A DNA stretch of 7,832 bases from Bacillota bacterium (GTDB lineage Bacteria > Bacillota_G > SHA-98 > UBA4971), in the NCBI GenBank assembly GCA_012512055.1, contig JAAZEW010000046.1, forward strand, positions 1 to 7,832, in the 5' to 3' direction. Positions 1-7,380 of the stretch are shown in pieces. Position numbers and translations under genes: made by a program. The notes under the pieces are model-generated. The model saw only the letters and a program-made list of their open reading frames with translations, ran no database searches and was not told the DNA's origin. Numbering within the stretch: position 1 is the stretch's first letter; the number at the start of each line of letters is the position of its first letter.

Positions 1-2381
1 AGAGCAGCAATCTTCCTCTTATCAGCTTTCTCGCTGCTATCGAGCTGTGCCAATTGGGCATCCACCTGCCGAATCAGCTCCTTGTTCTCCGCCTTGAACT
101 CATCGTCACCCAGACGTTTAAGGTGAAGCTTGAGTTCCAATTCACCGGTCTTGGTTCTTAGAGCAGCCCTTCTATCACTAATACGCCTTTCAATATCCTT
201 GATAGCTTCATCCTGGATCTCCAGAGTCTCAAGCTCTTTACGAGCAGATTCACCTGTACTGTCCTTGAGATCTTCAATCAACTCTTTGAGGACTCTCTTA
301 ATAACAGTAACAGTGACGTTCTCATTCTCTTCCGGCTCATAGGCAGCCACTTCCTGCGCAGTATCCACTACCTCAGCAAGCTCGCTTTGGGCCTCACTGA
401 TGTCCCTTTCTATTGATTCAATCTCATCCTCCTCCGCCTGGAAGAACGCTGCCACCAGGTAATCATCGGGAATCAAGCTGTGGTGCCAGCCAGTCGAGAT
501 AATGGTCTTAAGATCGTAACGGATCTTTTGCCACCAGTTTACAAAAACCCCGGCGCTTTTAAACTCACCCAGCACTCGCAAAGGCATCAACTTGTCCTTG
601 AGTGTAGCCAGCAATTCTTGGCGCAGTTCAGGTAGCTGCTTGCCATTGTGTAGCCCGGCAAAGTCAACCCGGACCTCTGCCCACCACGTCTCCAGTGCAT
701 CAATGTGGGCAGTAAGAGCCTGCTGAAGCCCTAGGTCAGCTTCTATAGCACCCTTGATGCCAGACCTGTCATTGACGGATTCGCAGAAAGCGAAGTAACC
801 AGGGCGTTCGGGCCTAAAGAGTGTGTCGGGTTTCATCCTAAAACGGGCAAAGTCGTCAGCTCTGGCAGTAATCTCTGCCTCCGGAATACCGCCGATCAGG
901 TGCGCTTGTACGTCCTCGGGTTCCGGATCGGGAGTATTGTCTACATAGCGCCGGATATTAAGGTTGTAGTCATGGGTCTCTACGATCTCAGCCTTAGTGA
1001 CCAGGCGGCTGTATTTTGGAATCTCCCTCTTGTGGGTAAATACGAAGTCAATCTTCTCGATGTCTTCAGGACGTAGCCTATTCTGAGCCTTGCCTTCAGC
1101 ATATTCCCGGTCTGCGTTAATGAAGAGGATCTTGTCACGCATGGAGTCAGGCTTATTCTTATTGCACACGAGCACACAGGCTGGGATGCCGGTACCGTAA
1201 AACAGGCCAGGCGGCAAGCTAATGATAGCCTCAACAACGTCGTCATTAATTAAGAGCTCGCGAATGAGCTTCTCCTTACCGCCGCGGAAGAGCACGCCAT
1301 GGGGCATGATGGTAGCCATATGTCCGTTAGGTTTCAAACTAGCCAGCATATGCTGGACAAACATCAAATCGGCTTTCTTGCCTTTTTCAGGGGCCCATTC
1401 ACGGAAGCGATTGGGATACTTCATATTAGCCCGACTGTAGTTCTGGGAAAACGGGGGATTGGCCAGTACACGGTCGAATTTGCGCACCTGGCCGTTGTCA
1501 AGGATCAACGGATTTGCCAGGGTATCCCCGTTTTCAATAGTAAAACCGGTGATATTGTGGAGGATCATGTTCATTATGCAAATCGACCATACGGTGCCGT
1601 TGGAGTCCTGACCATAGAGATGGAGGTCATTAGCGTTTTGTCCTTGTTCCTCTACATACTGGTAGGACTGAATAAGAAAACCGCCGGAGCCCACAGTAGG
1701 GTCGTAGATTGTCATGCCTGCTTCCGGTTTGGTAAGCTGCACTAAGAGACGCACGACTTCAGCAGGAGTGTAGAATTCCCCGCCTTTCTTGCCTGCGCTG
1801 TCCGCAAAGTACTTAATCAAGTATTCATACGCTGCACCCAGCAAGTCGGGAAACTCAAAATTATCATTGACCAGTACGAATTCAGGCTGGCTGAAGTGAT
1901 CCAACAAATCCTTCCACTTCTGGTCAGGGATCTTCGTTTTCCCTTTAACAGCATTGAAATCAATGTTGTTCTTGAGTACCCCCGAAAGGAGGTCGTTTTC
2001 ATCCTCAATAGCTGCAATTGCCTTATTGAGCATGTTGCCAATATCGTATTTTAGATCCTTTAGCGCAGGGACTGTTTCACCGTTCTCGTCAACCCATGAC
2101 TCATGCCAACGGGCACGGACAGGGACAAAGAAGGCCTCACCGTACGAGGTCTTGTCTTCCAGCAATTCCTCAACAATCTCCGGATGGTCCTTCAGATCTA
2201 TGAAGTCCTTTTCAACCAAGTCTTTGCGCTTGACATCGAACTCATCAGACAGACGCTTAAGAAACAGCATGCCGAAAATGAACTCTTTGAATTCTGACGC
2301 ATCCATACTACCGCGCAGAATATCGGCGGCCTTCAATAGAAAGCTCTCCAGTTGGGAGAGGGTGATTTTCTTGGTAGGCAA
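1..2381 (-). CDS. hsdM: Type I restriction-modification methyltransferase subunit HsdM, C-terminus cut off by window edge
   Basis: I translated one uninterrupted minus-strand frame of 793 codons that is still open at the left edge. HsdM transfers a methyl group from S-adenosylmethionine to adenine N6. It works in a complex with HsdS, which chooses the site, and supports HsdR cleavage. The N-terminal helical HsdM domain is clear ([17 protein letters not shown], then [23 protein letters not shown], residues about 8-48). GEFYTP lies at 201-206, the SAM-binding motif [10 protein letters not shown] at 227-235 and the catalytic motif IV NPPF at 308-311. From about residue 480 to the edge there is an extension, the last 140 residues charged and coiled-coil-like; ordinary HsdM is about 500 residues. 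I chose the TTG at 2381 because GGGAGGAG sits 6 bases upstream and the family consensus starts there. An in-frame ATG at 2399 would place that Shine-Dalgarno inside the gene. HsdR and HsdS are not in the window. The family call is very secure; the start is likely. Confidence 0.96.
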   Translation of the reverse strand, partial: MPTKKITLSQLESFLLKAADILRGSMDASEFKEFIFGMLFLKRLSDEFDVKRKDLVEKDFIDLKDHPEIVEELLEDKTSYGEAFFVPVRARWHESWVDENGETVPALKDLKYDIGNMLNKAIAAIEDENDLLSGVLKNNIDFNAVKGKTKIPDQKWKDLLDHFSQPEFVLVNDNFEFPDLLGAAYEYLIKYFADSAGKKGGEFYTPAEVVRLLVQLTKPEAGMTIYDPTVGSGGFLIQSYQYVEEQGQNANDLHLYGQDSNGTVWSICIMNMILHNITGFTIENGDTLANPLILDNGQVRKFDRVLANPPFSQNYSRANMKYPNRFREWAPEKGKKADLMFVQHMLASLKPNGHMATIMPHGVLFRGGKEKLIRELLINDDVVEAIISLPPGLFYGTGIPACVLVCNKNKPDSMRDKILFINADREYAEGKAQNRLRPEDIEKIDFVFTHKREIPKYSRLVTKAEIVETHDYNLNIRRYVDNTPDPEPEDVQAHLIGGIPEAEITARADDFARFRMKPDTLFRPERPGYFAFCESVNDRSGIKGAIEADLGLQQALTAHIDALETWWAEVRVDFAGLHNGKQLPELRQELLATLKDKLMPLRVLGEFKSAGVFVNWWQKIRYDLKTIISTGWHHSLIPDDYLVAAFFQAEEDEIESIERDISEAQSELAEVVDTAQEVAAYEPEENENVTVTVIKRVLKELIEDLKDSTGESARKELETLEIQDEAIKDIERRISDRRAALRTKTGELELKLHLKRLGDDEFKAENKELIRQVDAQLAQLDSSEKADKRKIAA

Positions 2382-2387
2382 TTGATA

Positions 2388-2395
2388 CTCCTCCC
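2388..2395 (-). promoter_or_regulatory. Strong ribosome binding site of hsdM
   Basis: GGGAGGAG on the minus strand, the best Shine-Dalgarno match near any start in the window, lies 6 bases before the TTG at 2381. It decides the start in favour of TTG over the ATG at 2399, which lies upstream of it and has no comparable site. A strong site with a weak initiation codon may tune HsdM dose, but that is inference. Confidence 0.7.
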
Positions 2396-2412
2396 GCATG
2401 ACAATCTCGTGG

Positions 2413-2426
2413 TTCAATTATTTGAA
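2413..2426. repeat. Short inverted repeat between the DUF2325-like gene and hsdM
   Basis: TTCAA-TTAT-TTGAA, with perfect 5-base arms and a 4-base spacer, in an AT-rich patch of the 87-bp gap upstream of hsdM. It could be a small operator or part of an hsdM promoter, or it could be chance. It is too weak, and lacks the T-run, to be an intrinsic terminator. I see no convincing -35/-10 pair around it. Confidence 0.25.
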
Positions 2427-2468
2427 TACATTCCGGATTCCTTGTGTGGAGAGAGGCTTCTTAAGACA

Positions 2469-4577
2469 TTATGCTGATGGCAGAAACCTCTCGGTAAGTG
2501 CATTGAGAATTGCTCTTTTCCCTAGTTGCGCTTTGGCAACCGGTAGATTCTCCGGTATCGGCTCCAATGCCGCCTCTACATCATGGCCCATATGGCTTAT
2601 AATTTTAAGCAATCCACAGCAGTGTGGATTCCTAAGCTTCTCCCTCACAGACTTGATATCCAAATTCCGGTTTCTTTCGCATTCATACCACTTTAACTCT
2701 TTCAATCCGAGGTTTTCCTCTAATTCACCGGCATAGTCAGGTTTCAGTCCTCCCACCACTACCAAGACCTTCTCTGACAGAACTCCCTTTAACCTGGTGC
2801 AAATAGCATTTTCATCACGGGCTTGATAGAGCCTATGGATCTCTGTATCATTGAAGGCATTATTCCACCGATCTTGGAGTCTGCTTATACGCCCCCCCAC
2901 AGAAGGATCTTCTTTGCCGAAAGTCGCAATGAGTCGCCTTAGCCATTTTGATGAACCGGCCAGATCGCATACATTGAGTAGTGAGTCAACTATGTCACAT
3001 ACATACCCCGCAGCCAGTTCCCGAAGAAACGGACCACCGTCGCAGAGGTGACCATAAGTATCGTCGATTACATATTCGAAAACCCTGGGATCAAGGCGTT
3101 TCTTAGCCAGTTTTACGAAACGCTCAACCATCTCCGTATTACCGTCCTGGACACAGTACTTAATAGCCTGTCTGACGAAAGCCTCCTTAGGTGATTCGTC
3201 GCTTTTTTCACCATAATCGATGTACAGTTTCACAAGTTGTGGGTTCGTTTCTAAATGCGGGTATCTCTCGCACTGGTTCACAAGGTACCTGAAAACACGA
3301 TTCTCGGGATCGTCAGAACTCAACTCGAGAAAACCGATAACCTTCAGGATATTCGGCGGTTCAGTAAAATAACCTTCAGACATGAGTTCAACCGCTTGAG
3401 CAAGGAGAAGGACTTCAATATCGGCAAGGCACTCCAGCAATCGCATGGCCTGATTTTCGCCTAATTCCTCGACTGCCTGCACGAAGACATTCATCTGGTT
3501 CTCCGTCTGCAAGTCTATCAGCGGAATGATATCTTCATAAGGATAGTCAGCCCCAACAGCGGTAGCGGCTCTAAACAATATCATCGCACCGTTGCCACTT
3601 AAACGATTCGGATTCAGGTCCCGCAACCGGTTGTATGCTTCCTCAGGACAATCACTCTCAAGATATGCTTCAGCCAGATTCTCCACCAAGTCGGTATCAT
3701 CAGGAAATGACGGTAGGACATAACGTGCAAGCAATTCTATTTTCGTTTCCAAATTAGTACTCGTATCCTCGTCTATATGGCACCACAACTGCCTTACGGC
3801 TTGTTGCCGAATCTGGTCATTCTTGTCCACCATCACATCACGGATACCGGTCTTCTCTGGAGGAAGCACTGTACAAGGCGGGATCTCTATCTTCTCCATT
3901 AGGGAAGAATGTCTTATTGGATACGAGGCAATTTCGTAACAGCGGGGTATCGCAAAGGACGGCATCTCTATTTTAATCTCACGGGAACGCTCAGCGTCTA
4001 CCTGTTTAATTATGTCCCCAGTGTCGCTGTCTATTATCTGAAGTTCTTTCCGGTAGGACCCCCCCACTGCAACCTCATTCTCAAGATCCAAGACAAGTTG
4101 AGGAGTCTCATCGTCCTCAATCCCAATGATCCGCCAAAACACTGTATTGTTATAGGATTCCAGTTGGGACAGAGACTTTGCGACGTCATGCCAGTATTCT
4201 CCTGACACACTCTCACTAAAAGACAGCATCTCGTCTGGCAGAGGAATCGCATCCAAGATAGGGAGGTATTGATATCTTTCGGCAAACCAAGATTGAAAAT
4301 CGGGTTCCACGCCACTTACAAATTCTTGACAAGATATGCGGCATTCAAGCCGGTTGGGATAAGATCCAATGTCAAGCATGTTGCCAAGTCTGACAGGATG
4401 AACTATGCCGCCTTCGCCAAGGCAAAAGAGCACAGGCTTTCTTGAGTCTACAATGTCCTTCCAGTTTCCCGGCAGATTTCGAGTGCTCATAGAAACCTGC
4501 AGCTCCCTTAGATTGCTGTCTTGGAGGAGCCTTAGGTTCTCGATAAGACGAGCCCTGCTTACGAATTGTCTGGTCAC
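2469..4577 (-). CDS. Large helical-repeat protein with C-terminal DUF2325-like domain, Hsp70-associated
   Basis: About 702 residues, not recognised as a whole. No signal peptide or membrane segment is visible, so it is probably cytoplasmic. Residues 1-245 look mixed alpha/beta and match nothing I know. Residues about 278-595 are almost all helical and resemble TPR-like or other solenoid repeats (for example LVENLAEAYLESDCPEEAYNRL), which usually bind proteins. Residues about 601-698 start with KVLVVVGGLKPDY, contain an ISHMGHDVEAAL stretch and end in a helix. That order (hydrophobic strand, VGG turn, central S-H motif) resembles DUF2325, a Rossmann-like domain of unknown function. No ATG begins the frame. 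I prefer the GTG at 4577, which has GGAG 9 bases upstream and overlaps a preceding micro-ORF stop; a TTG at 4592 is the alternative, and an ATG at 4490 is less likely. The frame is the same as that of the Hsp70 gene just upstream. It contains two runs of seven G on the coding strand. Likely role, by inference: dedicated partner or scaffold of the Hsp70. Confidence 0.88.
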   Translation of the reverse strand: MTRQFVSRARLIENLRLLQDSNLRELQVSMSTRNLPGNWKDIVDSRKPVLFCLGEGGIVHPVRLGNMLDIGSYPNRLECRISCQEFVSGVEPDFQSWFAERYQYLPILDAIPLPDEMLSFSESVSGEYWHDVAKSLSQLESYNNTVFWRIIGIEDDETPQLVLDLENEVAVGGSYRKELQIIDSDTGDIIKQVDAERSREIKIEMPSFAIPRCYEIASYPIRHSSLMEKIEIPPCTVLPPEKTGIRDVMVDKNDQIRQQAVRQLWCHIDEDTSTNLETKIELLARYVLPSFPDDTDLVENLAEAYLESDCPEEAYNRLRDLNPNRLSGNGAMILFRAATAVGADYPYEDIIPLIDLQTENQMNVFVQAVEELGENQAMRLLECLADIEVLLLAQAVELMSEGYFTEPPNILKVIGFLELSSDDPENRVFRYLVNQCERYPHLETNPQLVKLYIDYGEKSDESPKEAFVRQAIKYCVQDGNTEMVERFVKLAKKRLDPRVFEYVIDDTYGHLCDGGPFLRELAAGYVCDIVDSLLNVCDLAGSSKWLRRLIATFGKEDPSVGGRISRLQDRWNNAFNDTEIHRLYQARDENAICTRLKGVLSEKVLVVVGGLKPDYAGELEENLGLKELKWYECERNRNLDIKSVREKLRNPHCCGLLKIISHMGHDVEAALEPIPENLPVAKAQLGKRAILNALTERFLPSA

Positions 4578-4628
4578 CAAAGTAAACTCCAATTTACCAT
4601 CACCACCGATAGTCTTGCAATTGCATCA
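4574..4628 (-). promoter_or_regulatory. Translational coupling junction between Hsp70 and helical-repeat genes, with two micro-ORFs
   Basis: The Hsp70 TGA overlaps an ATG (TGATG), which opens an 8-residue frame MQLQDYRW (4626-4600). Its TGA again overlaps an ATG, opening a second 8-residue frame MVNWSLLW (4600-4574). The stop of that frame overlaps the GTG at 4577 of the large gene (GTGA). The large gene also has no stop codon between the Hsp70 TGA and its own body, so readthrough would give a fusion with 11 or more linking codons. The overlaps are seen directly. Stop-restart coupling is the natural reading, but no Shine-Dalgarno supports the micro-ORFs specifically and they may be incidental. 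Confidence 0.45.
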
Positions 4629-6251
4629 GTTGTTCCCCACGACCCGGGATTGCAGGTCCTTGTCTCCCTGAGACATGCCGATGCCTTGGAGTATACTCTC
4701 TTCCAGGTATTCTCGTGAATTAGGCTCAACCGCCTTGAAATGAAGCATTCCGTTGGTATCCACTGTTATGCCAATATCCAATTGATCACCGGTATTGAGG
4801 AATGGATGGTGAAACTCCTTAAGAGCTATCTGTTTCGTGCGTCCTAGATATCTCTGACCGATCCGTAAAGGCAAGTTCACATCCAGCGAAAATGGCACTT
4901 CGTATTCATGATGATATTCATGAGGGTACTTCGAACCTTCAGGCACAATTACCGTAGTCATGTGCCCGGATTCATCCAACACGCCATAAGCATGGGATGT
5001 AGTCATTTGCACGCCGCCCAATACCAAAAGCCCTGAGTCAAGCGCTCCTTTGATAGCAGCTCCCCTTGCAACAGCTTCATCCCGATCCGCCCCGCCGGAA
5101 GCGGGTATTTTAAATGTGCTTTCGACCAACCTGTCTATCACAGGAATTCTCGTGGAACCTCCGATTAAAATCACCTTATCTATCTTGTTCCCGGAATCAA
5201 GTTCGCGGCCTGTTATGTTTTTTGCCTGCATGATTGTGCGTGAAATGACTTCCTCAATCCTTCTAATATACGCATCTATACTGTCTTCGAATTCTTTCCG
5301 GGAAATCTGGACGCTCGTAGCTACGTTCCGAAAAACAGGGATATGAAAATCAACTGATTCAAGATGAGTTAGGTCCTTCTTGCATTCCTCTGCAGTCTTT
5401 ACCAGGTCGGCAACAACATCCCGCAATCCCCTGTCAGTAATCCTGGATTCATAGCGCAACTCCTGGAAGCTCTCATCAAGAACCTTCAGATTCTCATTTG
5501 TGGGTGACTGGCGTATAGCCTTTTCCAGAGCAGCCTTTGCCAGAGATAAGTCGAAATCGAATCCTCCCAGCCGCGGATCACCGTCTTTTGCCATGACCAG
5601 GATTTCAGGAGGGCCGTTACTTTGCCCACGGAATATGACTTCACAGATTGACACATCGAAAGTCCCGCCGCCCAAATCAAACACAGCTATGGTTGATCTG
5701 TCCTTCTTGAGAACTCTGCGAAGCCGTCCTTCCTGACGGAGAGTCAAGATATAATCTAGGATCGCGGCAGTCGGTTCCTCTATTAACGAGGCCTTTAGAC
5801 CTGCAACCTCCGCTGCATCCAGGGTCGCTCGTTTTTGCGCATCTCCGAAATAGGCAGGGACTGTAATAACCACGTCAGTTATCGGGTCTTCCAGTTCGAG
5901 GTTTCTCTTGGCGTCTTCGCATACGGATTTCAAAATGCGAGCGGATATGGTTTCAGGATTTACTTCCACAGGCTTAGCTCCTGCGCTGACATTCCACTTA
6001 ATGGGCTTCCCCATTTCTCTCTTGACCCACCTGAATGTCCTATCAGGATCTTTGGTGTACATGGATAATGCAGCTTTTCCTACAATACTTTTGTCGCTGT
6101 TGGGTTGGAAGTAGACAACTGAAGGAGTCAGCTCTCCACCGTCCCTGTTTTTGATCAGGTTCACCGATGACCGTCCGTCCATCACGTAAAGATAGGATAG
6201 AGCTGTATTTGTGGTTCCTAAGTCAATCCCGAATATCTGATTGCTCATCAT
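4626..6251 (-). CDS. Hsp70-family chaperone ATPase, short form lacking the lid domain
   Basis: 541 residues from the chosen ATG. The actin-like nucleotide-binding domain is complete: phosphate-1 GIDLGTTNTA (8-17), the catalytic-lysine region WVKREMGK (75-82), IEEPTAA (157-163), phosphate-2 DLGGGTFDVSI (192-202), adenosine motif GGSTRIP (364-370) and DEAVARGAA (391-399). ATP binding and hydrolysis should therefore work. The linker, a hydrophobic VLLLDV-type stretch in DnaK, is replaced here by VLGGVQMTTSHAYGV (410-424). A shortened beta-type substrate domain follows (about 422-515, ending near GMLHFKAVEP), and the protein stops about 25 residues later. DnaK is usually 610-640 residues; the missing part is the helical lid. 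No J-domain HPD motif occurs in any protein of the window. The start is ATG 6251, 5 bases after AAAGG; a GTG at 6257 overlaps that AAAGG and is unlikely, and ATG 6248 is also possible. It overlaps the preceding gene by 29 bp. I did not use the symbol dnaK because this looks like a specialised paralogue rather than the housekeeping chaperone. Confidence 0.95.
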   Translation of the reverse strand: MMSNQIFGIDLGTTNTALSYLYVMDGRSSVNLIKNRDGGELTPSVVYFQPNSDKSIVGKAALSMYTKDPDRTFRWVKREMGKPIKWNVSAGAKPVEVNPETISARILKSVCEDAKRNLELEDPITDVVITVPAYFGDAQKRATLDAAEVAGLKASLIEEPTAAILDYILTLRQEGRLRRVLKKDRSTIAVFDLGGGTFDVSICEVIFRGQSNGPPEILVMAKDGDPRLGGFDFDLSLAKAALEKAIRQSPTNENLKVLDESFQELRYESRITDRGLRDVVADLVKTAEECKKDLTHLESVDFHIPVFRNVATSVQISRKEFEDSIDAYIRRIEEVISRTIMQAKNITGRELDSGNKIDKVILIGGSTRIPVIDRLVESTFKIPASGGADRDEAVARGAAIKGALDSGLLVLGGVQMTTSHAYGVLDESGHMTTVIVPEGSKYPHEYHHEYEVPFSLDVNLPLRIGQRYLGRTKQIALKEFHHPFLNTGDQLDIGITVDTNGMLHFKAVEPNSREYLEESILQGIGMSQGDKDLQSRVVGNN

Positions 6252-7305
6252 TCTCACCTTTCCGGGCAGTCATCATTTTCTGCTCAACAAAGATTTCCAC
6301 GAGCTCCCGAAGGTCGGTGTACATCCTGTCAGCCTCGTCCATGAAATTCGAAATGCCTTCTTCTTTTGTCAAGTCATCCGGGTAGTGCTCAGATGGCTTC
6401 AACAGCCGCCTGAGCCTCTCTCCAGGCATCAAAGCATCCTGTGCCGGGTCAGAGTACCCTCGAAGGATCAGGGAGGCCCGTTCCAAATTACTCGATACTT
6501 TTGAAATCGCTATATCCTGGGTAATCCTCTGGTTGTGCTCAAGGTCTTTTACCAGGATCTTCAGGCTATTAATCTCCTGCTTCTTCCTATCAAGTTCTTG
6601 ACGTAATTCGTTTTGGTGATGCATATGTGACATAAGAGCATCAGCCAGAGTCTTCTCGAATACGTCTCTAAGATTCTGTATAACCATGTCCATTTGCGAA
6701 GCAATAGCCTTTTCACATGCCTCTTTACTCAACGCAGATATCCAAGATTGTGCAGCGGAAAGCAGTTCTACCGGTACCCCGGCGCCGGAGGATTTCTTAG
6801 AGGAACTGCCTTTCTTGGAACGTTTTGACGTTGTATCCGAGGATCCTTGTGAGGCCCTGGCAGGAAGCAACAGTCGGTATACAAGCCCATCGCCACTGTG
6901 GAGGACCACGATTTCGTCCCCGGGCTTTGCCGATTTGAATACGTCCGAGAATTGGCGAGAGGCCGACCCCAGCCATCTTTGTCTCTGTTTACTATTTATC
7001 AGTCCGCCGACTTTCTTGTTGCCATCAAAGACGTCCAGATTCTCATCTAGTCTCAATTCCTTCACTGGAATTCTTTCAATTATCAACTGCTCATTGCTCT
7101 TGTCAAAAAGAGGCAGTTGATCGCCATTAGGGGTTGTCCCTTTGGTTTTCTCGAGCAACACAGGAAGTACGTCCTGCGGGGAAGCTTCGGTCAGAATTTC
7201 ATCGCGCATTTCCACTCGATTTTCACCTCGGAGATACACGACGGATTGCCGGCGATCATTTCCAGGCAGGGTCACTAATGCAAGCACAACTTCGCTACCC
7301 ACCAT
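6223..7305 (-). CDS. Hypothetical coiled-coil protein, putative Hsp70 partner
   Basis: 360 residues, not recognised. Residues 1-150 look beta-rich and compact, with GDEIVVLHSGDGLVYRLLLP (129-148) as the clearest strand pair. Residues about 151-176 are a Ser/Lys/Gly-rich, probably disordered linker. Residues about 180-280 are strongly helical, including a charged coiled coil (QNELRQELDRKKQEINSLKI). A Pro-containing break and two more helices follow (about 290-345), and the tail is acidic. No HPD J-domain motif, no GrpE signature, no transmembrane segment and no signal peptide are visible. It overlaps the Hsp70 gene by 29 bp, so the two are surely co-translated. The long helix plus a folded head is a layout compatible with a co-chaperone or nucleotide-exchange role like GrpE, but sequence similarity to GrpE is not evident, so that is only inference. 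The start is ATG 7305, 6 bases after AAAGG; an in-frame ATG at 7311 directly abuts that site and is less likely. Confidence 0.85.
   Translation of the reverse strand: MVGSEVVLALVTLPGNDRRQSVVYLRGENRVEMRDEILTEASPQDVLPVLLEKTKGTTPNGDQLPLFDKSNEQLIIERIPVKELRLDENLDVFDGNKKVGGLINSKQRQRWLGSASRQFSDVFKSAKPGDEIVVLHSGDGLVYRLLLPARASQGSSDTTSKRSKKGSSSKKSSGAGVPVELLSAAQSWISALSKEACEKAIASQMDMVIQNLRDVFEKTLADALMSHMHHQNELRQELDRKKQEINSLKILVKDLEHNQRITQDIAISKVSSNLERASLILRGYSDPAQDALMPGERLRRLLKPSEHYPDDLTKEEGISNFMDEADRMYTDLRELVEIFVEQKMMTARKGENDEQSDIRD
6257..6261 (-). promoter_or_regulatory. Ribosome binding site of the Hsp70-like gene
   Basis: AAAGG on the minus strand, inside the 3' end of the upstream coiled-coil gene, 5 bases before ATG 6251 and 8 before ATG 6248. 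It rules out the GTG at 6257, whose first base belongs to this site. Confidence 0.55.
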
Positions 7306-7311
7306 AACCAT

Positions 7312-7316
7312 CCTTT
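7312..7316 (-). promoter_or_regulatory. Ribosome binding site of the coiled-coil gene
   Basis: AAAGG on the minus strand, 6 bases before ATG 7305 and with zero spacing to ATG 7311. The same AAAGG core precedes the Hsp70-like gene. The upstream 64 bases to the previous stop show no clear promoter or terminator, so this gene may be transcribed with the one before it. Confidence 0.5.
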
Positions 7317-7380
7317 CACAGGTGACTCTACATTGGATTCCAGGTCAGGTTCTCGTTGCTTCCCCAATGCTATCCCCTGA

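Noticed and set aside
1299..1745. Plus-strand frame of 148 codons
   Set aside because: Lies wholly inside hsdM on the opposite strand, over the conserved catalytic core; its translation has no family resemblance. The same applies to the plus-strand frames at 130-342, 1222-1440, 1954-2385 and 2103-2297, and the minus-strand ones at 980-1246 and 1817-2041.
2400..2468. Intrinsic terminator between the helical-repeat gene and hsdM
   Set aside because: No GC-rich stem followed by a T-run is present on the minus strand, so read-through transcription into hsdM remains possible.
2398..4671. Plus-strand frames at 2398-2736, 2851-3051, 3255-3464, 3909-4205, 4405-4671 and minus-strand 4034-4315
   Set aside because: All are antisense or out-of-frame shadows of the large helical-repeat gene or its junction; compositions are Ser/Arg/Leu-rich as expected for shadows.
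6223..7305. GrpE assignment for the coiled-coil protein
   Set aside because: The long helix next to an Hsp70 gene suggested it, but the C-terminal beta-domain signature of GrpE is not visible and the protein has a large extra N-terminal domain.
7331..7369. CATTGG/CCAATG inverted repeat in the gap before the coiled-coil gene
   Set aside because: Six-base arms with a 27-base loop and no T-run; too weak for a terminator and likely by chance. The three CAGGT repeats nearby are also too short to interpret.
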